A stretch of 64,000 nt of DNA from Methylacidiphilales bacterium (GTDB taxonomy: Bacteria > Verrucomicrobiota > Verrucomicrobiia > Methylacidiphilales > UBA1321), in NCBI GenBank assembly GCA_026225555.1, contig JAMFSY010000111.1, forward strand, positions 1-64,000. The letters are read 5' to 3'. The position numbers and the translations under genes are program-made. Below the pieces are notes generated by a model, which saw only the letters and a list, made by a program, of their open reading frames with translations, ran no database searches and was not told the DNA's origin. This document shows, piece after piece, positions 43,685 through 54,513 of the stretch (its first letter is position 1; every line of letters starts with the position of its first letter).

Positions 43685-44593
43685 ATGAAAACCCTGTCCC
43701 CAAGCACACTGGCCGAAGCCTCCGCGCAGCGCATGCCCGGCAAGCTCGTGGCCAGCAGCAGCAGCGGGCCATGGAAGGACCTGATGGTGCGGATTTATTC
43801 CCTGCCCCGGATTGAGCAAAGCATCATCGTGCCAGCGGTGGCTGAGCCGCTGATCGTGTGGGTTCTTTCCGGGGATGCGGTCTTCGAAGAACGGGAACTG
43901 GGCGGCGAGTGGCAGGCCAATCGGGTCAAGGCCAACGACTTTTTCCTCACCACCTCGCCCACGCCCTACGAGTTGCGCTGGAAGATCGCCGACGGCACGC
44001 CGTTCGAAGCCTTGCATCTCTATCTGGGACTGCCCATTTTTCGGCGAGCAATCAAGGAGGTGCTGGGCCGGGAGACCGCCTCGCTTCGTCTGCGCGAGAT
44101 TTCCGGCGGGCGGGATCCCGTTCTGTCCGCTTTCCTGGGCCAGCTTCACCAGGAATTCAAGGCCCCGCACCAAGCCAGCGCCCTTTTTGTCCAGGGCATT
44201 GCGCAAAGTCTCGCCGTGCATCTGGTGCGCCGTTATGCGGATGAGAGCGGACTGCGCGAGCAGCGGGGCGGCTTGCCCGCGTTCAAATTGCGCAAGGTCA
44301 CCGATTTCATGGAGGCCCACCTCGCCGAGAATTTTCGCTTGGGCCGTTTGTCGCGCGAGGCCGGGATGAGTGAGTTTCACTTCTGCCGACTCTTTCGCAA
44401 AACGACCGGCCTAACCCCGACCGGTTACTTCATCCGTTTGCGCATGGAGAAGGCCCGGGCGCTCTTGCGGGAAACCAGCAAGAGCGTCCTCGAGGTCGGA
44501 CTCGACGTCGGCTATTCGAGCCCGAGCCACTTCACGCAAATTTTCCAGCGAGAGGTCGGAATCCTGCCCAGTGAGTACCGGCGGCGCGATTGA
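43685..44593 (+). CDS. AraC-family regulator (cupin N-terminus)
   Basis: 302 aa. N-terminal AraC_N/cupin-like region (EPLIVWVLSGDAVFEE) and C-terminal helix-turn-helix pair FRLGRLSREAGMSEFHFCRLFRKTTGLTP and SVLEVGLDVGYSSPSHFTQIFQREVG. Placed between a divergent alcohol dehydrogenase and a downstream aldo-keto reductase, so it likely controls an aldehyde-detoxification response using both enzymes. Confidence 0.9.
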   Translation: MKTLSPSTLAEASAQRMPGKLVASSSSGPWKDLMVRIYSLPRIEQSIIVPAVAEPLIVWVLSGDAVFEERELGGEWQANRVKANDFFLTTSPTPYELRWKIADGTPFEALHLYLGLPIFRRAIKEVLGRETASLRLREISGGRDPVLSAFLGQLHQEFKAPHQASALFVQGIAQSLAVHLVRRYADESGLREQRGGLPAFKLRKVTDFMEAHLAENFRLGRLSREAGMSEFHFCRLFRKTTGLTPTGYFIRLRMEKARALLRETSKSVLEVGLDVGYSSPSHFTQIFQREVGILPSEYRRRD

Positions 44594-45685
<1,092 letters not shown>

Positions 45686-45711
45686 TTCCGGCGAAAGGGA
45701 GCACGCCATTC

Positions 45712-45756
45712 CCCGCCAAGGTTGTGATGCCTTGGCGGGATTGTCGTCTGAAGACG
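45712..45756. terminator. paired hairpins in convergent gap
   Basis: A perfect 10-bp inverted repeat CCCGCCAAGG / CCTTGGCGGG with an 8-base loop, followed by a small CGTC-TGAA-GACG hairpin. Lies between convergent genes. There is no strong T-run on either strand; it may be a repeat element that also stops transcription in both directions. Confidence 0.55.
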
Positions 45757-45762
45757 GAAGGC

Positions 45763-46776
45763 CTACAAGGGCGGCTTGCTGTAGATCTGGTCGAAGACGC
45801 CGCCGCTTTCAAACTGTTCCTTCTGGACCTTGTCCCAGCTTCCAAAAAGTTCCTCCAGGGTGAAGAGTTTGATGGGCTTGAATTCATCGGCATATTTCGC
45901 CAGCACATCCGCCTCGCGCGGACGGTAATAGTGGCGGGCGATGATCTCCTGGCCCTCCGGCGAGTAGAGATACCGCAGATAGGCTGTGGCCACGGCACGC
46001 GTGTCATGCTTGTCGATATTGGCATCGACCACGGCCACCGGTAATTCCGCCAGGATCGACTGGCTGGGATAAACGATCTCGTATTGGCCGGGGTTGAGCT
46101 TGTTGACCGTGAGCAGCGCCTCATTTTCCCAGGCAATCATGGCGTCGCCTTCGCCATGCTCGACGAAAGTCACGGTCGTATCGCGTGCTCCGGTGCCGAG
46201 CACTTTGATGTGGCCGCCATAAAGCGCCGTGACGAAGGCCCGCGCTTTGGCTTCGTCATGATTGGAGGTCTCCAGCGCGTATCCGTAAGCCGCCAGATAA
46301 TTCCAGCGGGCACCGCCTCCCGTCTTGGGATTGGCCGCCACCACTTCAACGCCCGGCCGAATCAAATCGGGCCAGTCATGAATGCCCTTGGGATTCCCCT
46401 TGCGCACCACCAGGACAATGGTCGAGGTATAAGGCGAACTGTTGTGCGGGAAATGGGCCTGCCATTTCGGGTCAAGATCGTGGACCTTGGCCACGGCATC
46501 CACATCGTTCGGCGTTGAAAGCGTCAGGACATCGGCGGGCAAACCATCGATCACCGCCCGGGCCTGTTTGCCGGAGCCGCCATGCGATTGGCTGATCGTG
46601 ACGTCGTCGCCGGTCTGCTTTTTCCAGTAGGCCGCGAAAACCGGATTGTAATCCGCATAAAGCTCCCGCGTGGGATCATAGGAGACGTTGAGGAGCGAAA
46701 CCGCCTTCGCGCTGAGCGAGGTTGGAGCCATCGCTGAAACTGTCAGGAGGACAAGGAGGGTGGTTATCAATTTCAT
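45763..46776 (-). CDS. sulfate/thiosulfate-binding ABC transporter periplasmic protein
   Basis: 337 aa from ATG 46776 (MKLITTLLVLLTVSAMAPTSLSAKA, a signal peptide); the track's 17-residue extension lacks that context. Sbp/CysP family: NVSYDPTRELYADYN at the mature N-terminus, SQSHGGSGKQARAVIDG, NPKTGGGARWNYLAAYG and VYPSQSILAE are ligand-binding blocks. Binds sulfate in the periplasm. The permease and ATPase genes (cysTWA) are not adjacent, so it is an orphan copy that must share a transporter encoded elsewhere. Confidence 0.92.
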   Translation of the reverse strand: MKLITTLLVLLTVSAMAPTSLSAKAVSLLNVSYDPTRELYADYNPVFAAYWKKQTGDDVTISQSHGGSGKQARAVIDGLPADVLTLSTPNDVDAVAKVHDLDPKWQAHFPHNSSPYTSTIVLVVRKGNPKGIHDWPDLIRPGVEVVAANPKTGGGARWNYLAAYGYALETSNHDEAKARAFVTALYGGHIKVLGTGARDTTVTFVEHGEGDAMIAWENEALLTVNKLNPGQYEIVYPSQSILAELPVAVVDANIDKHDTRAVATAYLRYLYSPEGQEIIARHYYRPREADVLAKYADEFKPIKLFTLEELFGSWDKVQKEQFESGGVFDQIYSKPPL

Positions 46777-46891
46777 GCGGCTAGGATCTATAGGACGATT
46801 CACGGGATGGTTCGAGACGGGATTCAATATTCGTCTATAGATTTAATATAATTTAACTTTTGTCGAGGTATTTCCTCAACCTTTGCGCCAG
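46777..46891 (-). promoter_or_regulatory. AT-rich promoter region of sulfate-binding gene
   Basis: Before the gene, on the minus strand, TTGAGG (4 of 6), an 18-base spacer and TAAATT (4 of 6) form a weak promoter. GAGGAAATACCTC is a small inverted repeat at the -35 side, a possible regulator site. Function of the repeat is unproven. Confidence 0.35.
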
Positions 46892-48157
46892 TCAAACTAA
46901 CTCGGCCTGCGGCGCGGCGGGCAAAACGACCTGCCTCGGCGAATGCCGCGAAAGCCTGACCAGAACCAGGCCCACCATGGCCGTGGCGCCTCCACCCCAC
47001 ATGACGGCGGAAGTTCCGAAAGCATCCACCACCCTTCCCCCAAGCACCGAGCCCAAGGCGATAAAGATCTGAAAGGTGGAGACCATCAGCGCCGCGCCGC
47101 CTTCCAGGGCTTCCGGAGCAGCCTTGAAGACCCAGAGCTGGAGTCCAATCGGCATGCCTCCAAAAGCCAGGCCCCAAATCACCAGGAGGACGGTGATACC
47201 GACCTGATGACCACGGGCAAAGGGCAGCAGGAAAATCGCCCCCGCCATCAAGGCAACAACAATGGTCACCGTACTGCGCAGATGGCGGGCGGCACCGGCG
47301 CCTCCGGCGAAGTTACCTACGATTCCCGCCACACCGTAAGCCAGCAGCAGCGTGCTTAGGAAGGCGGCGCCGATCCCGTTCTCCTTCAGAAAGGGCGTGA
47401 CGTAAGTGTAAGCGGCGAAATGGCCGGCAATCACGAAGGCGATGGTAAGAAGGCCCAGCCGCGCGTCGGCGTGCCGCAGTAAGTGCGTCAGTTGGCGAAT
47501 GCCGGGCGCCGGTGGCGATGGAAGCGAGGGAAGAACGAATAGCTGCGCCACACCAGTGAGAAGCGCAACGCCTCCAACCGCCGCAAAGGCGACGCGCCAT
47601 CCGGCAAAACCGGCAATGAACGTTCCGGCGGGAACTCCCAACACGGTGGCGATGGAGATCCCGGCCATGATGACGGTCGTCGCGCGCGCCATCGCGGCCT
47701 TGGGCACCAGGCGTCCGCCGAGCGTGACCGCAATGGTCCAAAAGCCGCCAAGACTAATACCGAACAAAACGCGGCTCACCAACATCACCGTAAAGTTGGG
47801 AGCCAGCGCGGAGATCAGGTTGGAAGCAACAAGCAATCCGATGAGGGACAGCACGAGAATGCGTCGGTCGATCCGTCCCGCCCCAATGGTCATGATCGGT
47901 CCGGCGAAGGCCGCGACCAGACCGGGAATGGTTATCATAAGACCCGCCGTCCCATCGGAGACGCGTAATCCAGATGCGATGTGAGTCAGTAAACCGATGG
48001 GCAGGAATTCGGAAGTGACAACGACAAATGCGCCGAGCGCCACCGAAAAAACGGCCAGCCAGGATTTAAAGTTGGAGCGATGATGCGGGGCCTCGTGGCC
48101 AATGTGTTTTCGATTCATGGGGGTACAGCAGTCCTCGGCGGACAAAGTGACTTTCAT
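46892..48157 (-). CDS. MFS efflux transporter (AraJ/NepI-like)
   Basis: 421 aa with 12 predicted helices. DHA1-type signature: SEFLPIGLLTHIASGLRVSDGTAGLMIT near the N-terminus, SRVLFGISLGGFWTIA and GVPAGTFIAGFAGWR (antiporter motif C). These features match sugar/nucleoside or drug exporters of the AraJ/NepI/PbuE group; substrate cannot be fixed. A second ATG at 48118 is a possible start. Monocistronic by orientation with an AT-rich gap to the sulfate-binding gene. Confidence 0.88.
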   Translation of the reverse strand: MKVTLSAEDCCTPMNRKHIGHEAPHHRSNFKSWLAVFSVALGAFVVVTSEFLPIGLLTHIASGLRVSDGTAGLMITIPGLVAAFAGPIMTIGAGRIDRRILVLSLIGLLVASNLISALAPNFTVMLVSRVLFGISLGGFWTIAVTLGGRLVPKAAMARATTVIMAGISIATVLGVPAGTFIAGFAGWRVAFAAVGGVALLTGVAQLFVLPSLPSPPAPGIRQLTHLLRHADARLGLLTIAFVIAGHFAAYTYVTPFLKENGIGAAFLSTLLLAYGVAGIVGNFAGGAGAARHLRSTVTIVVALMAGAIFLLPFARGHQVGITVLLVIWGLAFGGMPIGLQLWVFKAAPEALEGGAALMVSTFQIFIALGSVLGGRVVDAFGTSAVMWGGGATAMVGLVLVRLSRHSPRQVVLPAAPQAELV

Positions 48158-48408
48158 GCCGGGCGATTCTCCGGCCCGGAGATTTCAGGCAGGGAAAAGC
48201 AATCGCTTGCAAAACGATTTAAGCGTGAGGAAAGAGGCATTATCCGAACGGGCACAAGTAGGCACGCTTACCCATTTTTGACGTATGTCAAACGGCCCCG
48301 TGGGATGTAGCGGCTTGGCGGCGCTTATCCATTCCGCTTGGGATGGCAATGGCGACGCACGGGTAGCAGCGGTGAACCACACCGCCGCTACCGAGGGAAA
48401 AATTTCTC
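48158..48408. other. intergenic stretch between MFS gene and xylA with repeat-like sequence
   Basis: 251 bases, no ORF with family features. Contains a GGTAGC-type hairpin (listed separately) close to the xylA 3' end and a second, decayed GTAGCGGC region about 55 bases away. Otherwise nothing recognisable. Confidence 0.4.
48362..48392 (-). repeat. GGTAGC hairpin downstream of xylA
   Basis: GGTAGCAGCGGTG and CACCGCCGCTACC arms (12 of 13 pair) around AACCA, 16 bases beyond the xylA stop on the minus strand. No T-run follows. Shares the GGTAGC lead with the repeat after xylB and the GGTAG lead of the stop-codon repeats. Confidence 0.6.
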
Positions 48409-49728
48409 TTAGTGCAGGTAGGTATTCAGGAGATTCTCGAGATACTCCTGGTGACCGCTGCGGGACTTGGGTTCGCCGAGTTTTTTCAGGACAAGCTTTT
48501 CGAGGTCCTTGAAGCTGGTCTTCTTCTTTTCGATGGCGGCGCCGTAGTCGCCGTCATAACTCGAATAACGGTCCTGCACGAATTTCTCGAGCTTGCCGTC
48601 GGCGCGGATCTTAAGCGCGAGTTTGAACGCCAGCGCGTAGGCGTCCATGCCGCCGATGTGGGCGTAGAATAAATCCTCCACGTCGGTGGAAGCCCGGCGC
48701 AATTTTGCGTCGAAGTTGAAGCCGCCCGAGCCGAGTCCGCCCGCCCGCAGGATGGAGACCATCGCCAGGGTCAGCTCCTTCACGTCGGTATTGAACTGGT
48801 CGGTGTCCCAGCCCAGCAGCATGTCGCCGGAGTTCGCATCGATGGAGCCGAGCATGCCAACGGCGGCGGCGACCTCGATCTCATGCGAGAAGGTGTGGCC
48901 GGCCAGCGTGGCGTGGTTGGTTTCGATGTTGAACTTGAAATGCTTCTCCAGGCCGAATGTGCGCAGGAACGCGATACCGCTGGCGACATCGAAATCGTAC
49001 TGGTGCTTGGTCGGCTCCTTTGGCTTCGGCTCGATCAGGAACTGGCCCTTGAAACCGATCTCTTTGGCGTAATCGACCGCCATGTGCAGGAACGCGGCCA
49101 GGTGCGCCTGTTCCCGTTTCAGGTCGGTGTTGAGCAACGTTTCATAACCTTCACGTCCGCCCCAGAAAACGTAGTTCTCGCCACCAAGCGCCTTGGTCGC
49201 CTCCATCGCCTTCTTCACCTGGGCCGCGGCGTAGGCGAAGACATGCGCATCCGGATTGGTCGCGGCGCCGTTCATATACCGGGGATTGGAAAAGAGATTG
49301 GCCGTGCCCCAGAGCAGCTTGATGCCGGTCGCCTTTTGCAGCTGTTTGGCGTGAGCCACGATTTTGTCGAGGTTGCGGTTGGACTCGGCCAGGGTGCGGC
49401 CTTCCGGCGCGATGTCGCGGTCGTGAAAGGCGTAGAAGGGAGCCTGGATCTTGGTGAAGAATTCAAAGGCGGCATCCATCCGGTTCTTCGCGATGGAGAC
49501 CGGATCGGTCCCCTTTTCCCAGGGCCGCACGATGGTGCCGGGACCAAACGGATCCGCTCCCACCCCACGAAACGAATGCCAGTAGGCGATCGAAAACCGA
49601 AGATGCTCCTTGAGCGTCTTGCCACCGATGATTTCCTCGGGATTATAATGCTTGAACGCCAGCGGATTGCCGCTGCCGGGCCCTTCATAAGCTACCGTCT
49701 TGATCTTGGGAAAGTGAGTTTTGGCCAT
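48409..49728 (-). CDS. xylA: xylose isomerase
   Basis: 439 aa from ATG 49728, preceded by GGAGGG; the track's upstream residues are unlikely. Converts D-xylose to D-xylulose (also glucose to fructose). Signature blocks: [18 protein letters not shown], catalytic His region [10 protein letters not shown], metal ligands in [18 protein letters not shown] and [17 protein letters not shown]. Class II length and motifs. Divergent from xylulokinase with a 112-base shared control region. Confidence 0.97.
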   Translation of the reverse strand: MAKTHFPKIKTVAYEGPGSGNPLAFKHYNPEEIIGGKTLKEHLRFSIAYWHSFRGVGADPFGPGTIVRPWEKGTDPVSIAKNRMDAAFEFFTKIQAPFYAFHDRDIAPEGRTLAESNRNLDKIVAHAKQLQKATGIKLLWGTANLFSNPRYMNGAATNPDAHVFAYAAAQVKKAMEATKALGGENYVFWGGREGYETLLNTDLKREQAHLAAFLHMAVDYAKEIGFKGQFLIEPKPKEPTKHQYDFDVASGIAFLRTFGLEKHFKFNIETNHATLAGHTFSHEIEVAAAVGMLGSIDANSGDMLLGWDTDQFNTDVKELTLAMVSILRAGGLGSGGFNFDAKLRRASTDVEDLFYAHIGGMDAYALAFKLALKIRADGKLEKFVQDRYSSYDGDYGAAIEKKKTSFKDLEKLVLKKLGEPKSRSGHQEYLENLLNTYLH

Positions 49729-49840
49729 AGAGCCCTCCATATTTCGACGAAGATTTGCGTTGGTCGAGCTTTTCCAGCAATAATTGCGGAACGGCACGGC
49801 TCCTCTGAAAAAGGGCTGATTGAACTTTTAAATTTTTCCT

Positions 49841-51325
49841 ATGATTTATCTCGGCATCGACTGCGGCACGCAGAGCACCAAAACCATCGCACTCGATGCG
49901 GAATCGGGGCTCATCGTCGCCACCGCGACCAAGAACTACGATGTCCTTCCCGGTCTGCCCGGGCATATGGAACAGAATCCTTCCACCTGGCTCGAAGCGA
50001 TGGACGAGACCCTGCAGCAGGTGACGGAAAAACTCGGCGCGCGCCGCTCGGAAGTGCGCGGGCTCGGCATCGCCGGCCAGCAACACGGCTTCGTCCCGCT
50101 CGATCGCGACGGCGTGGTCATCCGCCCCGCGAAGCTTTGGTGCGACACCTCCACGATGGAGGAGTGTGATCTCTTCCGGAGCCACTTCGGCAGCGCCAAG
50201 GTGCTGATTGACGAAGTCGGGCTCGATATGCTGCCTGGCTACACCGCGCCGAAGATTCTCTGGCTGAAGCGGCACGAGCCGGAGAATTTTGCCCGTCTGG
50301 CGCTGATCCTGTTGCCACACGATTACCTGAACTTTTACCTGACCGGCAAGCCGCGCATGGAGTATGGCGATGCCTCGGGCACGGCCTTGATGAACGTCCG
50401 CACCCGCACGTGGTCACAGGCTGTCCTGAAATTCATCGATCCTGCGCTGGAAGAAAAGTTACCGCCCCTCGGTTCCTCACGCGAACCGGCGGGCACACTA
50501 CGGGCGGATCTCGCGCAACGTTGGGGCCTCCCTTCCGGCGTGGTGGTCAGCGCGGGCGGTGGCGATAACATGATGGGGGCGATTGGCACTTCCAATGTCG
50601 CGCCGGGCCGCGTGACGGCCAGTCTCGGCACGTCGGGAACCATCTATGCCTATAGCGATAAACCGGTGATCGATCCGCAGGGCGAGATCGCCGCCTTCTG
50701 TGACAGCACGGACGCGTGGCTGCCGCTGGTCTGCACCATGAACGTGACTGTGGCGACGGAGGCCGTGCGCAATCTTTTCGGCTGGTCCCATGTTCGCGCG
50801 GAAGAAGCCATCCGCCGCGTGCCCGCCGGTTGCGACGGGCTGATGTTCCTGCCTTATCTGCAGGGCGAGCGCACCCCGAATCTGCCGCGCGGCACGGGCG
50901 TATTCCACGGCCTGACCACTCGCACCATGGCCCCGGCGCACATGGCGCGGGCGACTATGGAAGGGGTGACCATGGGCCTCGCTTACGGTCTGCATCGCCT
51001 GCGCGCCCTCGGGGTCCCGCCCACCGAAATCCGGCTGACCGGCGGCGGCAGCAAGAGTGGCGTGTGGCGGCAGCTTTGCGCCGATATCTTCGGTTGCCCC
51101 GTGATGACTTTGGCCGAAGCGGAAGGCGCGGCCCTGGGCGCGGCCATTCAGGCGCTCGCGACGGTGCAGACCGAAAAATCGGTGAACGCATGGTCCACTC
51201 AACTGGTGCGGATCAACAGCGCCGAGACCGTGCATCCGCAGAAAAATCTCAGTCACGATTACGCTGCGGCCACCCAGAAACAGATGGCCCTAACGCGCAC
51301 GCTGGCGGAAAAGGGCTTCCTCTAA
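49841..51325 (+). CDS. xylB: xylulokinase
   Basis: 494 aa FGGY kinase phosphorylating D-xylulose to xylulose-5-P for the pentose phosphate pathway (rpe and others). N-terminal ATPase motif YLGIDCGTQSTKTIALD, substrate region NPSTWLEAMDETL and GIAGQQHGFVPLDRDG, C-terminal LTGGGSKSGVWRQLCADIFGCPV. Divergently paired with xylA; the product then meets Rpe. No xylose transporter or XylR is present in the window. Confidence 0.96.
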   Translation: MIYLGIDCGTQSTKTIALDAESGLIVATATKNYDVLPGLPGHMEQNPSTWLEAMDETLQQVTEKLGARRSEVRGLGIAGQQHGFVPLDRDGVVIRPAKLWCDTSTMEECDLFRSHFGSAKVLIDEVGLDMLPGYTAPKILWLKRHEPENFARLALILLPHDYLNFYLTGKPRMEYGDASGTALMNVRTRTWSQAVLKFIDPALEEKLPPLGSSREPAGTLRADLAQRWGLPSGVVVSAGGGDNMMGAIGTSNVAPGRVTASLGTSGTIYAYSDKPVIDPQGEIAAFCDSTDAWLPLVCTMNVTVATEAVRNLFGWSHVRAEEAIRRVPAGCDGLMFLPYLQGERTPNLPRGTGVFHGLTTRTMAPAHMARATMEGVTMGLAYGLHRLRALGVPPTEIRLTGGGSKSGVWRQLCADIFGCPVMTLAEAEGAALGAAIQALATVQTEKSVNAWSTQLVRINSAETVHPQKNLSHDYAAATQKQMALTRTLAEKGFL

Positions 51326-51361
51326 AAGAGGCGAAAAACGGTCACGCTCGCCGCTGAATCC

Positions 51362-51396
51362 GTGGTAGCCGCCGCACGGCGTGCGGCGGCTACCAC
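51362..51396. repeat. perfect 16-bp inverted repeat between xylB and lactonase
   Basis: GTGGTAGCCGCCGCAC, loop GGC, GTGCGGCGGCTACCAC. The most stable hairpin in the window. It sits between convergent genes and can act as a barrier or terminator for both strands; no T-run follows. Confidence 0.75.
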
Positions 51397-51409
51397 CTAA
51401 GCCTGAAAA

Positions 51410-52525
51410 TTACCGCCCCTCGAAGAGAACACACACCGGGCTGCCGACCGTCGCGGATTGGTCAGTCGCACTGAGACGACCCGAGGCCGGGTCGATCTTC
51501 AGCACAGCGATTCGATTATCTTTCTGCCCGGCGGAGATCAGCCACCGGCCGGTGGGATCGATGGAGAAACTGCGCGGTATTTGCACCAGGGCAGGTACGG
51601 TCTCCAGCAAGGCAAGCCCGCCCTCCCCGTCGATGGCAAAAACCGAGATCGTGTCGCAGCCGCGATTGGAAACGTAGAGCCACTTGCCGGACGGATGAAG
51701 AACGATCTCGGAGGCGGTGAGGCCTTTCGTTGCCGTGCCGGTTGGTAGCGTGGAGACAGTTTGGAGCGGCGTGAGAGCACCGCTGGCGGCATCGTGGCGG
51801 AAGACCGTCACATTGCAGCCCATCTCGCCCGCGACGTAGACGAATTTGCCATCGGGACTGAAGAGCAAATGACGCGGACCACTGCCGGGCGGGACCTGAG
51901 CGAAGGGCGGATCGTCCGGTACGAGCCGGGCATGCATGGGGTCGAATTTGAAAATCCAGACGTGATCCGTACCGAGATCACAGGCGTAAACAAAGGCGTT
52001 ATCCGGGCTGACGTAGATCGAATGGGCATGTGGAGCTTTCTGCCGGCTGAGGTTAGGACCAGAACCGGTGAAGGGGATCAACTCGGTGCGCGCGCCAAGC
52101 GAGTGGTCCGCATTAACCGGAAAACAGGCGATGGAACCGGTCCCATAATTCGCGATGAGAACCGCGTGCCCGGTATGATCCACCGAAATATGGCAGGTGT
52201 CCTTCCCGCCCGATGGCTGGTCATTAAGCCGAACCAGACCTCCGTCGGGACGCACGGTAAAAGCGCCGGCGGCTTCATGATCGCCCACGCGAAGCGCCGC
52301 ATAGAGCGTCTTGCCATCGGGCGCGAGCGCGAGGAAATTCGGATCGCTGGCCTCGACCTCCAATTGCAGCGGGCTGAGCTTGCCAGTCTCTGTGTCGAGC
52401 GTTCCCTGGTAAATGCCCCGGTGCAGCGCCTTGTTCGTGTAGGTGCCAAGGTAGAAATGGACCTCCGCCGCGAGAAGCGATGGCGCGAGAAAAACCAGCG
52501 CCACGAAAAGAGAGAAAAACTTCAT
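51410..52525 (-). CDS. exported lactonase/6-phosphogluconolactonase-like beta-propeller
   Basis: 371 aa. Signal peptide MKFFSLFVALVFLAPSLLA, then a seven-bladed propeller of the Lactonase (YbhE/Pgl) family: YLGTYTNKALHRGIYQG, LNDQPSGGKDTCHISVDHTG, PHAHSIYVSPDNAFVYACDLG, GSGPRHLLFSPDGKFVYV and LYVSNRGCDTISVFAI. A periplasmic location means the substrate is probably an extracellular sugar lactone, not phosphogluconolactone. Start overlaps the NagB-PIG-L stop (ATGA), so the two are coupled. Confidence 0.88.
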   Translation of the reverse strand: MKFFSLFVALVFLAPSLLAAEVHFYLGTYTNKALHRGIYQGTLDTETGKLSPLQLEVEASDPNFLALAPDGKTLYAALRVGDHEAAGAFTVRPDGGLVRLNDQPSGGKDTCHISVDHTGHAVLIANYGTGSIACFPVNADHSLGARTELIPFTGSGPNLSRQKAPHAHSIYVSPDNAFVYACDLGTDHVWIFKFDPMHARLVPDDPPFAQVPPGSGPRHLLFSPDGKFVYVAGEMGCNVTVFRHDAASGALTPLQTVSTLPTGTATKGLTASEIVLHPSGKWLYVSNRGCDTISVFAIDGEGGLALLETVPALVQIPRSFSIDPTGRWLISAGQKDNRIAVLKIDPASGRLSATDQSATVGSPVCVLFEGR

Positions 52526-54450
52526 TGTACAGAATGTCCGAGGGTCCAGCGGTGAAAGGTCTCGATCGCCTCATAATCGGAGAGGCCGAGCGCATCGAAA
52601 AGGCGGCTGGTGCCGCGGGCCGAATCATCCGCACGCTGGCCGAATTCGCGTTGGTCGCCGTCGAGAAAAGCCGCCTGATTTTTCTGGCTCTCGTGCTGAA
52701 AAATGGCTCGGCGTTTGCAGGCCACTTCGGCGGGACTCAGGGGCACCGCCATGTCGACCTCGTGGATCGGCCAGTCCGCCCACGTCCCGCGGTAAAGCCA
52801 GTTTTCGCAACCTGTGAACCACGGCTGGTCGTTCACTTTTTGCAGCGCCTGGCTGAGAATTTCCAGGCAAAGACGATGCGTGCCGTGGGGATCGGCCAGG
52901 TCACCCGCCGCATAAATCTGGTGCGGCTGGATCTCCTCCAGTAGCCGGATGGTCAGATCGATATCCTCCGTCGCGATTTTCCGATGGCCTTCGGGCGCGC
53001 GGTCGTAGAAAGGGAGATCGAGAAAATGGAGGCGCGCCGGATCCACCCGGCAAACGCGGGCGGCGGCGCGTGCTTCCGCCCGGCGGATGGCGGCCTTCAT
53101 TTCTTTCTTTTGCAGAACAGGGCCGCCCCGATCCGAGGGCGAGCCAGCTTTCATTTGTTGATGAAAATCGAGGTAGCGTTCCAGCACCTCAGCCTTAACG
53201 CTGGCACTGCCGGAGACTTGATAAGCGATGTGGACTTGGTGCTGGTGCTCCGCCAAACGCAGTAAAGTCCCTCCCATCGAAAGCACATTGTCATCCGGAT
53301 GCGGCGAGAAAATCAGGATGCGTTTCGGGTAAACTGCCGCGGAAGGACTGAGCAGCGTGCGCGGCTGCGAGACGATCTGTGAATCGGAGGGCGGCTTCCC
53401 TCCCGGCCAGCCGGTGATCGTGTTCTGGAGCTGGCGAAAGATGCGCAGATTGATTTCGTAGGCGTTGCCGTATTCGGAAAGCAATTCCTGGAGACTGTGA
53501 CTGTTGTAATCCTCATCAGTCAGCTTGAGGATCGCCTTGCCGGTTTTTTGCGCGAGCCACGTGACGGCGCGGCGCAGCATCGCCTCCGACCAGGAAAGTC
53601 CCATTTCCGCCAGCGGCCCGACCAGCCAGGGCGTCTGGATGCGCGTGAGTTGTCCCGCCGCTGCTTCGTCGAGCACCATGAGACAGTTCTCATGGTCCTG
53701 CAAATAGGTCGCTGGAATGTCCGGCGTCGGCTCGCCTTCCACCGTGCGACCGACGATCCGCGCCTTGTGCTCTCCAAAGGCCATGATGACGATCCGACGG
53801 GCCTGAAGGATTGACTTCACGCCCATGGTCAGCGCGGTGCGCGGAACGAGGTCCTCGCTCTGGAAATCCTTGATCGCATCCAGCCGCGTTACGCGGTCGA
53901 GATGGATCAACCGCGTCGTGCTGCGGCGCGCAGAGCCGGGCTCGTTGAAACCGATATGCCCCGTTCGGCCGATGCCGAGAAGTTGCAGATCGATGCCGCC
54001 CGCGCGGACGATCTCCTGCTCGTAGACCTCGCAAACTTTCGCCGCCTCCGCACGCGGCACCGAGCCATCCGGAATGTGCGTCCGTGAAAGATCGATATCG
54101 ATATGATCGAACAGATGCTCGCGCATGAAGCGGCGATAGCTTTGCGGATGATCGGGCCCGATGGGAAAGTACTCGTCCAAATTAAACGTGATGACGTTGC
54201 GAAAGCTGAGTCCCTCCTCGCGATGCATGCGGGCCAGTTCGTGGTAAACGAAGATCGGCGTCGAGCCGGTGGCAAGACCGAGTACCGCGTCGCGTCCCTC
54301 GGCGACACGGTCGCGAATCAATTGCGCGATCTCCTGCGCCACGCGCGCCGCCGCGACTTTCGGCTGCTCGAAGATCACGACGGGAATGCGTTCCCACTTG
54401 GACATTTCCAGGGAGGAAGACAAGGCATCCTGATAAAGCGGGGTGCTCAT
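52522..54450 (-). CDS. fused glucosamine-6-phosphate deaminase (NagB) and PIG-L deacetylase
   Basis: 642 aa. N-terminal ~1-270 is NagB: NLDEYFPIGPDHPQSYRRFM (catalytic Asp), LLGIGRTGHIGFNEPGS and the allosteric/lid segment. C-terminal ~370-642 is a PIG-L deacetylase: FSPHPDDNVLSMGGTL and YAAGDLADPHGTHRLCLEI. The natural order for GlcNAc-6-P use is deacetylate then deaminate, and fusing both would channel the intermediate. This architecture is known in Bacteroidetes-type genomes, where its substrate is not firmly known. No signal peptide. Confidence 0.9.
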   Translation of the reverse strand: MSTPLYQDALSSSLEMSKWERIPVVIFEQPKVAAARVAQEIAQLIRDRVAEGRDAVLGLATGSTPIFVYHELARMHREEGLSFRNVITFNLDEYFPIGPDHPQSYRRFMREHLFDHIDIDLSRTHIPDGSVPRAEAAKVCEVYEQEIVRAGGIDLQLLGIGRTGHIGFNEPGSARRSTTRLIHLDRVTRLDAIKDFQSEDLVPRTALTMGVKSILQARRIVIMAFGEHKARIVGRTVEGEPTPDIPATYLQDHENCLMVLDEAAAGQLTRIQTPWLVGPLAEMGLSWSEAMLRRAVTWLAQKTGKAILKLTDEDYNSHSLQELLSEYGNAYEINLRIFRQLQNTITGWPGGKPPSDSQIVSQPRTLLSPSAAVYPKRILIFSPHPDDNVLSMGGTLLRLAEHQHQVHIAYQVSGSASVKAEVLERYLDFHQQMKAGSPSDRGGPVLQKKEMKAAIRRAEARAAARVCRVDPARLHFLDLPFYDRAPEGHRKIATEDIDLTIRLLEEIQPHQIYAAGDLADPHGTHRLCLEILSQALQKVNDQPWFTGCENWLYRGTWADWPIHEVDMAVPLSPAEVACKRRAIFQHESQKNQAAFLDGDQREFGQRADDSARGTSRLFDALGLSDYEAIETFHRWTLGHSVQ

Positions 54451-54513
54451 AAACCAGAAAGGTGTACCTCTTCACTATACCCGGAAGACCGGGACGGCGA
54501 GCGAAGTTTTCGC

